Assembly (NCBI GenBank): GCA_963674835.2
Contig: CAXXKC010000003.1
Span: 806,001-870,000, forward strand
Direction: 5' to 3'
DNA length: 64,000 bases
Source: G963674835 sp963674835
Lineage (GTDB): Bacteria; Planctomycetota; Planctomycetia; Pirellulales; Thermoguttaceae
A program made the position numbers and the translations under genes. The notes beneath the pieces are model-generated. The model was given only the letters and a program-made list of their open reading frames with translations. It did not search any database and was not told where the DNA came from. Shown here piece after piece: positions 44,790 to 54,476 of the stretch (positions are counted from its first letter, which is position 1; every line of letters begins with the position of its first letter).

Positions 44790-45357
44790 CCCCCCGCTCC
44801 ATGCCGCCTTGCCAAACCCCCAAGGTCAACCTACGATGGGAACTGGCACGAATCAGAACAACCGTCCGGCATCCCTTCCAGAGGGCACCGGGGCCGCTCG
44901 CCTCATCGTTTGCGAACGTTCAGCGCGATGGGCGCTGGCCCTCCGGCGGCAACTGGCTGCCGCGGAAGTCTCCGTCCACGAAACCCGCAACCTGGCCCAA
45001 TGCTGGGACATGCTCGCCGAGCATCCCGCGAGTTTCCTGGTCATCGAGCTCTCGCTGGCCAATGCCGACGCCCTGCTCGGCCGCCTCGTCGCCCTCCGGC
45101 GCCACGCGGCCGGTGCCGCGGTTGCCGTCGTGGCCGACCGGTCGCTGCAAGCCTGGCAGTGGCTCCTCCGCGAGGCCGGGGCGATTCATTTCGTCACTTC
45201 CCCCCGCGAGGTGGCGCCGCTGATCGGCATTGCCTGCCGCCACCTCGCCCAAGCAGCCCAACCCCCAACCAACCGCGACCAACAAATCTGGGCAAGCCTG
45301 CCCTGGAAGCAAGCCGCCCACCTCACCGAGCAAGACCATCCAACCGGAGATCAATAA
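44779..45357 (+). CDS. Pseudo-receiver-domain protein
   Basis: 192 residues. The central part follows a CheY-like receiver pattern: LIVCERSARWALALRRQL, FLVIELSLANADALLGRLVALRR, AVAVVADRS, AGAIHFVTSPRE. The acidic pocket is absent (CERS instead of DD), and the phospho-acceptor position appears as Glu in VIELSL. The Lys near the end is also missing (TSPRE). It would thus be locked, possibly mimicking the phosphorylated state; this is inference. N- and C-terminal ends are low-complexity. It overlaps the degenerate activator gene by 11 bases and abuts mrp (TAAATG). An in-frame ATG at 44836 with AAGG upstream may be the true start. Confidence 0.7.
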   Translation: MDVNPPLHAALPNPQGQPTMGTGTNQNNRPASLPEGTGAARLIVCERSARWALALRRQLAAAEVSVHETRNLAQCWDMLAEHPASFLVIELSLANADALLGRLVALRRHAAGAAVAVVADRSLQAWQWLLREAGAIHFVTSPREVAPLIGIACRHLAQAAQPPTNRDQQIWASLPWKQAAHLTEQDHPTGDQ

Positions 45358-46440
45358 ATGCCCGAACAACCTCTTACCACCCAAACCATCCAGCAAACCC
45401 TCGACGGCTTCCACGATCCGGAAACCGGCCGCGGCATTGTCCACCTAGGGCAGGTCCACGACCTTCAGCTCGACGGCACCAAGGCCTCCATCACGCTCGG
45501 CCTCACCACCTACTCCGCCCCCGTGTGGAACGAAGTCAAAGACGAGCTCGTCGCCTTCCTCCGCCAGAAGCTCCCCTCGCTTACCGAAGTCACGGTCCGC
45601 GTCGAGCCGCACGATCGCCCCGCCGAGCCGATCGGCGAAATCGGCCTGGCCGCCAAGAGCGTCATCGCCGTCGGCTCCGGCAAAGGAGGTGTTGGCAAGA
45701 GTACCGTCGCCGCGATCCTCGCCTACGGTCTCAAACGGGCCGGCTGCAAGGTCGGCCTGATGGATGCCGACGTCTACGGCCCCAGCATCCCGCACCTCAT
45801 TGGCGCCACCCAACGGCCGCAAATCCATCAGAACCGTATCCAGCCGGTCATCGCCGACGGTCTCACCGTCATGTCGATGGGCTTTCTCATCCCGCCCGGC
45901 GAAGCCGTCGTCTGGCGTGGCCCTATGCTCCACGGAGCCATCACCCAATTCCTCCGCGACACCGACTGGGGCAACCTCGACTACCTCATCATCGACATGC
46001 CCCCAGGCACCGGCGACATCGCCCTCACCCTGTCGCAGCTCTTGCCGCTGACCGGCGCCGTCGTCGTCTGCACTCCTCAGGACGTCGCCCTGCTCGACGC
46101 CGTCAAGGCCATCGCCATGTTCGGCAAGGTCAACATCGACGTCCTTGGCATGGTCGAGAACATGAGCCACTTCATCTGCCCGCAGTGCCACACCCGCCAC
46201 GACATTTTCGGTTCCGGCGGCGCCCGCGAGAAAGCGGCCGAACTCAACGTCCCCTTCCTCGGCGAGGTCCCCCTAAACACCAACATGCGTCTGCTCGGCG
46301 ATGCCGGCCGCGTTGGCGCCAGCTTCGACGACCAGGCCTCACAGCCCTACCTCGACGCCCTCTGCCTCAACCTCGTCCACAACCTCATCAACAAGCACCG
46401 CCAGAAACCCGTCCTCCCCTCACTATCCGTCCTCGGCTAA
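45358..46440 (+). CDS. mrp: Mrp/NBP35-type Fe-S cluster carrier ATPase
   Basis: A P-loop ATPase that carries [4Fe-4S] clusters to target proteins; 360 residues. An N-terminal MIP18/DUF59 domain (about 7-85) is followed by the deviant Walker A GSGKGGVGKST (106-116), the DADVYGPSIPHL switch, IDMPPGTGDIALTL, and the cluster-binding CPQC pair (Cys274, Cys277). Relatives such as mitochondrial Ind1 mature complex I. Sitting at the end of the nuo operon, directly after the pseudo-receiver gene, it is a strong candidate for assembling the Nuo Fe-S clusters; that role here is inferred from position. Confidence 0.96.
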   Translation: MPEQPLTTQTIQQTLDGFHDPETGRGIVHLGQVHDLQLDGTKASITLGLTTYSAPVWNEVKDELVAFLRQKLPSLTEVTVRVEPHDRPAEPIGEIGLAAKSVIAVGSGKGGVGKSTVAAILAYGLKRAGCKVGLMDADVYGPSIPHLIGATQRPQIHQNRIQPVIADGLTVMSMGFLIPPGEAVVWRGPMLHGAITQFLRDTDWGNLDYLIIDMPPGTGDIALTLSQLLPLTGAVVVCTPQDVALLDAVKAIAMFGKVNIDVLGMVENMSHFICPQCHTRHDIFGSGGAREKAAELNVPFLGEVPLNTNMRLLGDAGRVGASFDDQASQPYLDALCLNLVHNLINKHRQKPVLPSLSVLG

Positions 46441-46480
46441 CCCAACCCTCCACCACCCGCACCAAAGCGCCACCCCGCAA

Positions 46481-46522
46481 CCTCCCCTCGCCCGCTTGCG
46501 GGAGAGGGGCCCGGGGTGAGGA
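46481..46522. repeat. Dispersed CCCTCGCCCGCTTGCGGGAGAGGG element between convergent genes
   Basis: An imperfect hairpin (CCCTC/GAGGG and CCCGC/GCGGG arms) of a kind common between genes in many genomes. It may serve as a bidirectional terminator for mrp and the facing oxidoreductase gene. Confidence 0.7.
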
Positions 46523-46538
46523 CGCGCACCATCCCGCC

Positions 46539-48212
46539 TTACGCCCCGTCGCGCGGAACCCACTGATACGAAGTCGCCCCGCCCGAAAGACTCCGCACCC
46601 GGAAACCGTGCTGCGCCAGGATCCGCGACGCGTAATACGAAGCACGCCCCACCTGGCAATGCACCCAGATCTCACGATCTCGCGGCAGTTCCCCCATCCG
46701 CGCACGCAGTTCGCCCAACGGGATCTTCACCGCTCCCGGCACCGACAACTCCTCATTCACCGTCGCCGGGCGAACGTCCAACAAGAAAGGCTTCTCCCCG
46801 TCGGCGTGCGCCAACTCGGCCCACTCATCCCAATGCGCCACATCGACGTCGCCCCGCAGCATGTTACTCGCCGCGAATCCCGCCAGGTTGACCGGGTCGC
46901 GCACACTGCCATACTGCGGTGCATAGCATAGCTCCGCCTCCTCCAAATCGTACACTGTGCCGCGCTTCTGGATCGCCATTGCAATCACGTCGATCCGTTT
47001 TTCCACCCCGGCGCGTCCCACCGCCTGGCCGCCCAGGATCCGCCCCGACCCCGGGTCGAACAGCACCTTCAAAGCGATCATCTCCGAGCCTGGATAGTAC
47101 GTCGCATGGTTCGCCGCATGCATATAGATCTTCTTGTACGGAATCGACAGTCGCCGCAGCGCCTTCTCGCTCGCTCCGGTCGTCGCCAGCGTATAGCCGA
47201 ACAATCCGACCACCGCGCTACCCTGCGATCCCCGGTACACCGAGTCCCGGCCGCAAATCACGTCGGCTGCGATGCGCCCCTGCCGGCTTGCAGGCCCCGC
47301 CAGCGAAATCAGCGCCCACTGCCACGTAATCCAGTCTTTCACTTCCACCGCGTCGCCCACTGCCCAAATCGCCGGATCGCTCGTTCGCATATGCTCGTCC
47401 ACGCGAATCCCACCCAGCTCGCCGATCTCCAGACCGGCTTCCTTCGCCAGCCGCACGTCGGGGGCCACTCCCGCCGAGAGCATCACCATATCCGCGCTGA
47501 ACCGCTGCCCACGTTCCGATATCACCGTGATCGTGTCGTTCGGCCCACGCTCGAGCCCCGCCAGTCCGTTCGACCGCTCGAAATGCACGCCCTGCCGATG
47601 CATCTCCTCCTGAATCGGCATGACCATCTCGGCGTCCATCGGCGGCATGATCTGGTCGAGCCGCTCCAATACCGTCACGCTGATCTCGCGGTGCACCAGG
47701 TTTTCCACCATCTCCAAACCAATGTAGCCGGCCCCGACCACAACGGCTCGCTTCACGCCGCGACGGTGAATCCACTCGCGAATCTGGTCTGTGTCGTTCA
47801 GATCCCGTAGCGTGAAGACTCCCGGCAGATCCGTTCCTGACACCTTCGGCCGTATCGGCGTCGCACCCGGCGCCAGAACCAGCGCGTCGTACCGATCGGT
47901 CGTCGTTGCACCCGTCTGCAGGTTGCGTACTTCGATCGTCCGCCGCTCCCGGTCGATGCGCGTCACCTCCTGGTTCGTGCGCACTTCGATGTTGAACATG
48001 TCGCGGAATCGCTCGGGCGTGGCCACCAGCAACTCCTGCCGGTGCTTAATCACGTCTCCGATGTAGTACGGCAGGCCACAGTTGGCGAACGAAACGTCGG
48101 GCCCCCGCTCGTAGATGAATATCTCCGCATTCTCGTCCAGACGCCGCAACCGCGTGGCGCACGAAGCGCCTCCAGCCACTCCGCCTACAATCAGAACCCG
48201 CTTCGATCCCAT
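46539..48212 (-). CDS. CoA-disulfide-reductase-like flavoprotein fused to rhodanese domain
   Basis: 557 residues, started by GGAGAGG before the ATG. The first 440 or so are a class-III pyridine nucleotide-disulfide oxidoreductase. FAD-binding is seen in VLIVGGVAGGASCATRLRR, the single active Cys45 in SFANCGLPYYIGD, and NAD(P)H-binding in VVVGAGYIGLEM; IWAVGDAVE follows. The C-terminal 100 residues are a rhodanese domain with an active Cys in WVHCQVGR. This two-domain architecture is known for CoADR-Rhd enzymes that reduce CoA disulfide, CoA persulfide or polysulfide. Likely role: thiol redox or sulfur handling. Confidence 0.93.
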   Translation of the reverse strand: MGSKRVLIVGGVAGGASCATRLRRLDENAEIFIYERGPDVSFANCGLPYYIGDVIKHRQELLVATPERFRDMFNIEVRTNQEVTRIDRERRTIEVRNLQTGATTTDRYDALVLAPGATPIRPKVSGTDLPGVFTLRDLNDTDQIREWIHRRGVKRAVVVGAGYIGLEMVENLVHREISVTVLERLDQIMPPMDAEMVMPIQEEMHRQGVHFERSNGLAGLERGPNDTITVISERGQRFSADMVMLSAGVAPDVRLAKEAGLEIGELGGIRVDEHMRTSDPAIWAVGDAVEVKDWITWQWALISLAGPASRQGRIAADVICGRDSVYRGSQGSAVVGLFGYTLATTGASEKALRRLSIPYKKIYMHAANHATYYPGSEMIALKVLFDPGSGRILGGQAVGRAGVEKRIDVIAMAIQKRGTVYDLEEAELCYAPQYGSVRDPVNLAGFAASNMLRGDVDVAHWDEWAELAHADGEKPFLLDVRPATVNEELSVPGAVKIPLGELRARMGELPRDREIWVHCQVGRASYYASRILAQHGFRVRSLSGGATSYQWVPRDGA

Positions 48213-48415
48213 CGCAATCCTCTCCTGTTGCAACCTTCGATCACCCAAGACCTCTCCATCTTCCCGCTGGCCCGAAATCCACATCCCCGCACGTTACACT
48301 TCAGCATAACAAACCACGCACCTGCCCTGTAGGTCATGCCCCAGCGCAACACCAACCAAAATCACCATCTCCAACCCCCCACCGCGTCTCGCACCGCTCC
48401 CACAAGCCCGCACTC

Positions 48416-48901
48416 CTACTCACTTCCCGGCCGGATGTGCAAATAGCAACACCCTTCTCCGCCCGGCTGCCACGTATCCGCGTGAAAAGCAAATCCGGCA
48501 CCCTCAAAGTTGCCGTTGTCGATCCTCGCGGCGATCCGGCATAGCGTCGCCACGTCCTCCTCCGGCAAACCCGCTTCCATCCACGCCTCTCGCAACGGAC
48601 ACCTGTGAAACTTGATATCCAACCCCTGCGGATCGCTCCGCAACACCTCCGGCTCGAACATGTGGCCGTCGTCCGGAATGCCGCTGAGGAAACTCTCCTT
48701 CAGCCCTTCCAGGTCCTTCGGAGCGAACCGCACGAACTTGGCCGCTTTCTCCACGCCACGCTTGTAGATCGCCCGCCCCATGATCGCCTCGGCCCGTTCG
48801 GCCCCCAGCTCGCGCCGCATCTCGTCGAAAATCAAGTAGTACAAGATGGCCCGGTTTTTGAACGAATCGTAAAGCTGCTGGCGAAGTGCTTCTTCCGACA
48901 T
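48416..48901 (-). CDS. L-2-amino-thiazoline-4-carboxylate hydrolase-family protein
   Basis: 161 residues, with AGGAGA ahead of the ATG. Matches the ATC hydrolase family layout: helical N-terminus RAILYYLIFDEMRRELG, a central FHRCPLREAWMEAGLPEEDVATLCRIA with the conserved Cys, and a C-terminal LHIRPG. True ATC hydrolases convert the thiazoline to S-carbamoylcysteine, but many family members are uncharacterised, so the substrate is left open. The frame continues upstream to 49261 without similarity. About 200 bases separate it from the neighbouring CoADR-rhodanese gene. Confidence 0.75.
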   Translation of the reverse strand: MSEEALRQQLYDSFKNRAILYYLIFDEMRRELGAERAEAIMGRAIYKRGVEKAAKFVRFAPKDLEGLKESFLSGIPDDGHMFEPEVLRSDPQGLDIKFHRCPLREAWMEAGLPEEDVATLCRIAARIDNGNFEGAGFAFHADTWQPGGEGCCYLHIRPGSE

Positions 48902-49133
48902 GCCGTCTCCTTTGGGTATTTCCCTGCGTCGCCCCCGGCCCCTCGGCGTAATTGTACCAGCCAGGGCGACCCATGGCCGACTGCTCGCAAACGACCGCCC
49001 GCGCAGAAGGGGCCGACCCGTTGGCCCGCACAGGCTTATTGGGTCCTGCATTGGAACTGGAACGAGGCCGACCATCGGGAGGCCGAAAGACCAGGATTGG
49101 GTCGGACCCCTTGTTCCGTTTTCAATACAGGCA

Positions 49134-50870
49134 TCAATGAATCCCCGTGGCGTGCAGCGCCAGCGGCCGCTTCGCAGGCGGTAACGACGCTCCACTTTCC
49201 GGACACGGGACACGCGATATGACCGCTTTTGCTTCGGAATCTCGCGACCCGACCGCGGCATACACCCGGTATTGCCCCGCCCGATCGTACGCGACTCCGG
49301 CCAGGCACGCCGGAGGCCCTATCTTCCGCAGCCGCCGTTCGGCCATCGCAAAAACCGTCCCCGAAGCCTGCAGCGGCTCGTCAATCCGGGCCACCTGGAC
49401 ACCCTGCAGTTGCCCCTGCCTTAGCTGGCCGCGCAGCTCCGGATTCAAGTAGAAAACCAACGAGCCAATCCGCTCGTCGACAACCACCAGCCGCTCGGGC
49501 AGCCCGCCACGTGCGTTGAAGTATCGGGCCAAGTCCCGCGCCGTGTTCACACTCGCCACCGGAGGCACGACCACCGTCATGACGATCGCCGACTGCGCCG
49601 CAAGTGAGATGATTCCCGCCACCAACGCCCGCTGCATCCGCCCCACCCACCAAAACACTAGCGGAATCCAAGCGCTCAGCGCCACTCCCACGGCAATCAC
49701 CCACGTCGCTGCCGAGAACTGCAAGTGAAACTTGTGTTGAACCACGAGCATCGTTGCTGGCACCGTCATCGGCCCGCTCGCGCACAGACCGCAGAACGTC
49801 GCCGCCAGCCAGCGCCGCGCGCCCGGCGCCGCCACGCCCGACAACACCCGCGCCCAGACCACGGCCGCCAGGATCGCCACCGCCGGAAAGACCGGCCAGA
49901 TGTACGTAACCAGCTTCGATTGAGCCGCCGACAACAACACCGTGCCGCCGATCAGCCAGCACCACAATAGCACCAACGCGCCGTTGCCGCTCCGCCCCGA
50001 CCCGCGATTCTCCCATGCGTCGCGCACCGCCGTCGGCAAATACGCGATCCACGGCAACCCGCCGCCCAATAGTATGGGCAAATAGAACCATACCGGTGTT
50101 CTCCCGTGGCGCTGCGTCTGCGTCACCGCACCCAACACGTGCCGCTCCACGAAGTAGTAGTACAAGTATCCAGGGTTGCGCGCCTCCATGGCCACATACC
50201 ACGGCAGTGCTACCAAGCCGGCGATCACCAACGCCGTCGCGCCGCGCACACACGCGGCCCACGTCAACCGCCGCGTGACCAACAGGTAGCTCCCATACAC
50301 GACTCCAACCAGCGCCACGCCGACCAGCCCCTTGGTCAGGATCGACAGCCCCAGCACGACGCCGATCGCACCGGCATACCCGGCCTGCGCGCGAAAGCCC
50401 ACCGCCCGATCCGATTGCCAAAACAGGAGAATCGCCAGATTCACCCACGGCACCAGCGCCACGTCGTGCGCCGCAGCCTGGGCCATGGCCGTAGGCAAGA
50501 TCATCGTCCCGTAAGTCAGCGCCGCCAGGATGCCCGTCTTCCGATCGAACATCCGCCCCGCCACCAGCGCCGTCGTCAGCACGCCCAGCAGCCCGAACAC
50601 CAAGCCCGGCAAGCGCACGGCCCACTCGCTCATCCCGAACAGCCCGAGCGAAATCGCCTCTGCCCAGAAGTACAGCACCGGCTTGTCGTAGAACGGCTCA
50701 CCCAACGACCGAGGCGTCACCCAGTCTCCGCCCTCGACCATCTCCTGGGCGATCGATGCATGAAGTCCCTCGTCGGGATCCAACAGCGGGATATCCAGCG
50801 ACAGCGGATACACGAACAGCGCCAACCCTGCCAGAAGCAGAGCCGCCAACAACCATCGATCTCCCTCCAT
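49134..50870 (-). CDS. GT39/ArnT-type membrane glycosyltransferase
   Basis: About 578 residues with a dozen hydrophobic segments. The first extracytoplasmic loop carries LDPDEGLHASIAQEMV and the WVTPRSLGEPFYDKPVLYFW pattern typical of polyisoprenyl-phosphate-dependent transferases (PMT_2/ArnT). The Asp-Glu pair in DPDEG is the expected catalytic/metal site. A soluble C-terminal domain of about 160 residues follows. Such enzymes transfer a sugar from a lipid-linked donor to lipid A or protein on the outer face of the membrane. The acceptor is not evident. A GTG at 50888 is an alternative start. Confidence 0.9.
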   Translation of the reverse strand: MEGDRWLLAALLLAGLALFVYPLSLDIPLLDPDEGLHASIAQEMVEGGDWVTPRSLGEPFYDKPVLYFWAEAISLGLFGMSEWAVRLPGLVFGLLGVLTTALVAGRMFDRKTGILAALTYGTMILPTAMAQAAAHDVALVPWVNLAILLFWQSDRAVGFRAQAGYAGAIGVVLGLSILTKGLVGVALVGVVYGSYLLVTRRLTWAACVRGATALVIAGLVALPWYVAMEARNPGYLYYYFVERHVLGAVTQTQRHGRTPVWFYLPILLGGGLPWIAYLPTAVRDAWENRGSGRSGNGALVLLWCWLIGGTVLLSAAQSKLVTYIWPVFPAVAILAAVVWARVLSGVAAPGARRWLAATFCGLCASGPMTVPATMLVVQHKFHLQFSAATWVIAVGVALSAWIPLVFWWVGRMQRALVAGIISLAAQSAIVMTVVVPPVASVNTARDLARYFNARGGLPERLVVVDERIGSLVFYLNPELRGQLRQGQLQGVQVARIDEPLQASGTVFAMAERRLRKIGPPACLAGVAYDRAGQYRVYAAVGSRDSEAKAVISRVPCPESGASLPPAKRPLALHATGIH

Positions 50871-50982
50871 GGCATCTCGATGTGTCACGATCAGCCTGTG
50901 ACAGCCTACTGGACCGTTCTCCCAAGTGCCAACATCCTAGCCACAAACCACTTGGGCACAAACACCAGTTTCCCGCCCCCCC

Positions 50983-51027
50983 TATAGCACTGTCGCCCCC
51001 GTGTAGCACAGCCGCCCCCGGCCGTGC
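50983..51027. repeat. Interspersed repeat, one degenerate and one near-perfect copy
   Basis: TATAGCACTGTCGCCCCC is followed at once by GTGTAGCACAGCCGCCCCCG plus GCCGTGC. This is the same family as 26549-26574 and 41688-41713. It lies downstream of the GH78 gene. Confidence 0.85.
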
Positions 51028-51068
51028 AAAATCGTCCGCACCCACACCACGCGGGGTACAAGACCCCC

Positions 51069-53492
51069 TCACAAAGACTTCCGCACCAACTCTCCGCCCG
51101 TCCGATTCTCCATATCCACCTGATATCCCTCGGGCACGTTCACACGATAGAACACCTTGCCCCCTTCCTTCCACCATCGCAGCTCGATCGCCCCGTCCTT
51201 CGTCGGCACGCTCCCCTCGCACCAATCCAGCTTCAACGGCCCCAACCGGATGGCAACCCGCCGCTGGGCGGCGTCGATCCGGCGAATGCCCAGCACGTCG
51301 CGCTCCAGCGTATGGCAGATGTGCGAGGCGAACCCGTGATTGCAGCTCGCGTAGTCCCCCACGTTCTCCCAAAGCGTCCCCGTTCGCTCGACCATATACA
51401 ACAGGTAGGCGATCGACTCGTCGAGAATCTGCTGGGCACGTCCCTCGCGCGAAAGCAACTCCATCCGCAGCATATTGCCGATGAACGAGTTCGCCGCGTG
51501 CACCTCCGCAAACGCCCCCGTCTTACCGCGGTCCGGCCCGAACCGATCCTGCAACACGTGCCACAGCTCGGCGTGCGTCTTTGGCGTAGCCACTCCGAAG
51601 TAGAAGGCGAAGTACTGGCACACTTCAGTCCGATTCCGCGTCACCTCGAGCTTACCCTCTTTGCGCACCGCGTTGTCCACGAAGAACGTGCCGTCGAACG
51701 ACTGCCGGAGCACCTCGTGCCGAACCCGCTCGGCCTTCTCGACGAGTTTCGGCTCGTCATAGATCCGCCCCGCGGCCTCCAGCGCCCCGGCATAGAGCAT
51801 GTTGCTCGGATAGTTGACGTCCTGCACGAACTTGTTGGCCGCCGACCATTCCACGAACACCCAGCTCGGAAGCTTCTCCAGCAGCCCATCTTCGTTCTCA
51901 TACTTCTCGAAGAACTCCATCAGCCGCATGATCTTAGGCTTCGCCGCATCGATCGTCGCCCGATCGCCGCCCCGCTCGACAAACTCCTCCAGCTGCACCA
52001 CGAACCACAACGCCCAATTCGGAATGAACACGCCATCGTAATGGTCGGCCGGATAGCACATCGGCAGCATCCCGTCCGGCAGATGCGCAAAACGCTCCGG
52101 CAGCACGAAGTTCTCCACGAAGTTCTGCTCCACGCGCGTCGTCCCCGTCAGGTCGTACGCCACCCGCGACGTGAAGAAGCTGTCGCACAGCCACCCCGCC
52201 CGTTCGCGCGAAGGACAATCCATGAAGATGTCCAGCGCGTTCTGCCGGAACGTGCTCACCCCTGCCGCGAACAGCCGGTTGAGCCGCTCGTCGCTCGAAG
52301 CAAAACGTGCCGCCACCGAAGGATGGCAATACTGCCGCAGATAAACGTCGCTCACCTCGCAGCCGCCCTTCAGGCACATCAGCTTCAAGTACCGCGCCGT
52401 ATACGGCTCCATCGTCTCCAACCGATACGTCCCAGGCTCCATCTCAAAGTCGACAATGTTCGCGCATCCCAGCCGCCGGAAATCGACGTCCTCGTTCCGC
52501 AGCACCTCGTCGAACACCATCCACAGCCGGCTTTTCTGCTTGCACTGCACCGTCGCCCCGAAGAACCCCGTATCGTTCAGTCCCAGGTCGACGATCTCAT
52601 ACTGGTTCGCATCCAAGCGGATCGAGTCATCCTTGCCGAACGGCCGGTCCAGCGTCTCGGTGCGCGTGCAGGCCAACGCCTGCATCTCCAGCGTCGGAAT
52701 CACCGCCAACTGATCTTCCGGATAGCCCTTCAGCTTCTCCCCGATGCCCGTCAACGAGCGATCCTTCCATGGCTTCGCCGGCGCCGCGACCTTCGCAATG
52801 CTCCCCCGGTTCACGTGCCGCTCAGGCCGCCGCAGCTCGAACTCCGGATACAGCACTCGCCGAACGATCAGACGCTTCTCCGGCTGAACGGCCGCCTTCG
52901 CCGCTGCCAGCGGAGCCGCCGCGTCCCGCCGCCACCGCTCGCTCTGCGGCGTCAAGCGATACACCTCCACGAACGGCCGCTGGAAACTGTACCGCTGCAC
53001 CTTCTCCACGCGGTAATCCAGCACGCCCGTCTCCCATACACTTCCCTCCCCTCCCGTTGCCGCCAGCACCTTATCCCCGCCCACCACCTCCGCCTGCACG
53101 AACGACGGCTGATCCAGCAGGTAATAGCTGTTCGCGTTGTACCCGGCCACCTCCAACGCAATCACGTTCTTGCCCGGTTGTAGCTTCTTCGACAGGTCCC
53201 ACTCGTCCACGCGGTAGTATCCATGTGCCGCCCGCGCCGGACCGCAGCCCAGGAATTCACCGTTCAGCCACGCCCGATAGATGGTCGCCGCCGCCACTCG
53301 CAGCACGGCCCCTTCCGCCTGCCGACCATCGACGACGGTCCGACAACCGACCAGCACGTTCATCTCCGTCTCCCGCCCCGCCGGCCAAACCGGCTTCGCC
53401 GCGCGAAACGCCGCCTCCTCCGCAGCCGTCGCAGACGAAAGCAAACCCACGGCCAACAAACCGGCAATCAACGGCCTCACGCAACCATACAT
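51069..53492 (-). CDS. Secreted GH78-like alpha-L-rhamnosidase-family protein
   Basis: 807 residues from the ATG with AGAGGAG eight bases upstream. A signal peptide ends near ATAAE. An N-terminal beta-sandwich region (lectin-like, with YRAWLNGEFLGCGPA and GYYRVDEWDLS) resembles the rhamnosidase N domain. An (alpha/alpha)6 barrel then holds DIFMDCPSRERAGWLCDS, the GH78 catalytic-region motif DCPxRxExxGW in slightly altered form. Further barrel motifs include WALWFVVQLEEF and TGTLWENVGDYASCNHGF. Predicted to cleave rhamnose from plant or algal polysaccharide in the periplasm. The altered spelling leaves substrate and activity uncertain. Confidence 0.88.
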   Translation of the reverse strand: MYGCVRPLIAGLLAVGLLSSATAAEEAAFRAAKPVWPAGRETEMNVLVGCRTVVDGRQAEGAVLRVAAATIYRAWLNGEFLGCGPARAAHGYYRVDEWDLSKKLQPGKNVIALEVAGYNANSYYLLDQPSFVQAEVVGGDKVLAATGGEGSVWETGVLDYRVEKVQRYSFQRPFVEVYRLTPQSERWRRDAAAPLAAAKAAVQPEKRLIVRRVLYPEFELRRPERHVNRGSIAKVAAPAKPWKDRSLTGIGEKLKGYPEDQLAVIPTLEMQALACTRTETLDRPFGKDDSIRLDANQYEIVDLGLNDTGFFGATVQCKQKSRLWMVFDEVLRNEDVDFRRLGCANIVDFEMEPGTYRLETMEPYTARYLKLMCLKGGCEVSDVYLRQYCHPSVAARFASSDERLNRLFAAGVSTFRQNALDIFMDCPSRERAGWLCDSFFTSRVAYDLTGTTRVEQNFVENFVLPERFAHLPDGMLPMCYPADHYDGVFIPNWALWFVVQLEEFVERGGDRATIDAAKPKIMRLMEFFEKYENEDGLLEKLPSWVFVEWSAANKFVQDVNYPSNMLYAGALEAAGRIYDEPKLVEKAERVRHEVLRQSFDGTFFVDNAVRKEGKLEVTRNRTEVCQYFAFYFGVATPKTHAELWHVLQDRFGPDRGKTGAFAEVHAANSFIGNMLRMELLSREGRAQQILDESIAYLLYMVERTGTLWENVGDYASCNHGFASHICHTLERDVLGIRRIDAAQRRVAIRLGPLKLDWCEGSVPTKDGAIELRWWKEGGKVFYRVNVPEGYQVDMENRTGGELVRKSL

Positions 53493-53654
53493 CGTCGGAC
53501 TCCTCTGTCGAACACAATCCACAGGCACAAGTGCTTCGCTCACCCCGAACTACGACGCGCACTAGATCGCGTTCGGTGTAATCGTAGCGTGTATTTCGCT
53601 TTCGGAACCGTAGAAACACGCCGCCGCGAACGCTACGGTCAAGTGCGACTCGCA

Positions 53655-54407
53655 CTAACCCGCTTCCACTTCCGCCATCACGTCGTCGGGAATGTTGAAG
53701 TTCGACGACACGTTCTGCACGTCATCGTGGTCGTCCAGCGCTTCCATCAGCTTGAGCACCTTCCGCGCGGCGTCGGCGTCCAAGTCCACCGTCGTCTTGG
53801 GCAAGAGCGATACCTCGCTCACCTCCGGCTCGATGCCGCGGTCCGCCAACGCCTTCGCCACGTCCGGATGCGCCTCAGGGCTCGTGCGAATCTCAAAGCT
53901 CGTCCCCTCGTGCCGAATGTCGTCCGCGCCGGCCTCCAGACAGATCTCCATCAGCGTATCTTCGTCGACCTTGTCGTCCGGAACGAGAATCAGGCCCTGC
54001 TTATCGAACATCCACGCCACGCAACCCGTAGCGCCCAGCTTGCCGTTGGCCAGCTCGAACAGCTTCCGTATCTCCGGCGCCGTGCGATTCCGATTGTCCG
54101 TCAACACTTCGCAAAGCACGGCCACGCCCCCGGGTCCGTACCCCTCGTACATGATCTCGTCCAGGTTGCCGCCGTCCAACTCGCCGGTCCCCTTCTTGAT
54201 CGCCCGGCTGATGTTGTCCTTGGGCATGCTCACCGCCTTCGCCGCATCCACCGCGGTGCGCAGCCGAATGTTCATGTCCAGATCGCCGCCGCCCGACCTC
54301 GCCGCCACGATGATCGCCTTGGAAAGCCGGCTCCATAGCTTCCCGCGCTTCGCGTCGACCAGCGCCTTCTTGTGTTTAATTCCAGCCCAGTGTGAGTGGC
54401 CTGCCAT
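53655..54407 (-). CDS. yebC: YebC/PmpR (TACO1)-family protein
   Basis: 250 residues, the family norm. The N-terminus MAGHSHWAGIKHKKALVDAKRGKLWSRL is split here into the expected GHSHW and DAKRGK motifs. It is followed by AKAVSMPKDNISRAIKKGTG, YEGYGPGGVAVLCEVLTDNRNRT, and GCVAWMFDKQG. The acidic C-terminus matches the three-domain fold. Members act as DNA-binding regulators or, as shown for related proteins, ease translation of proline stretches. Position after the nusA-infB-rbfA group fits a translation role. It lies 69 bases past the TPR gene and may share its transcript. Confidence 0.97.
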   Translation of the reverse strand: MAGHSHWAGIKHKKALVDAKRGKLWSRLSKAIIVAARSGGGDLDMNIRLRTAVDAAKAVSMPKDNISRAIKKGTGELDGGNLDEIMYEGYGPGGVAVLCEVLTDNRNRTAPEIRKLFELANGKLGATGCVAWMFDKQGLILVPDDKVDEDTLMEICLEAGADDIRHEGTSFEIRTSPEAHPDVAKALADRGIEPEVSEVSLLPKTTVDLDADAARKVLKLMEALDDHDDVQNVSSNFNIPDDVMAEVEAG

Positions 54408-54476
54408 AGGAATGTCTCGCCAAATGATCTGATAAATCAGGACTCGATTGAAGGATACCCCACGCGCCGAACGAAC

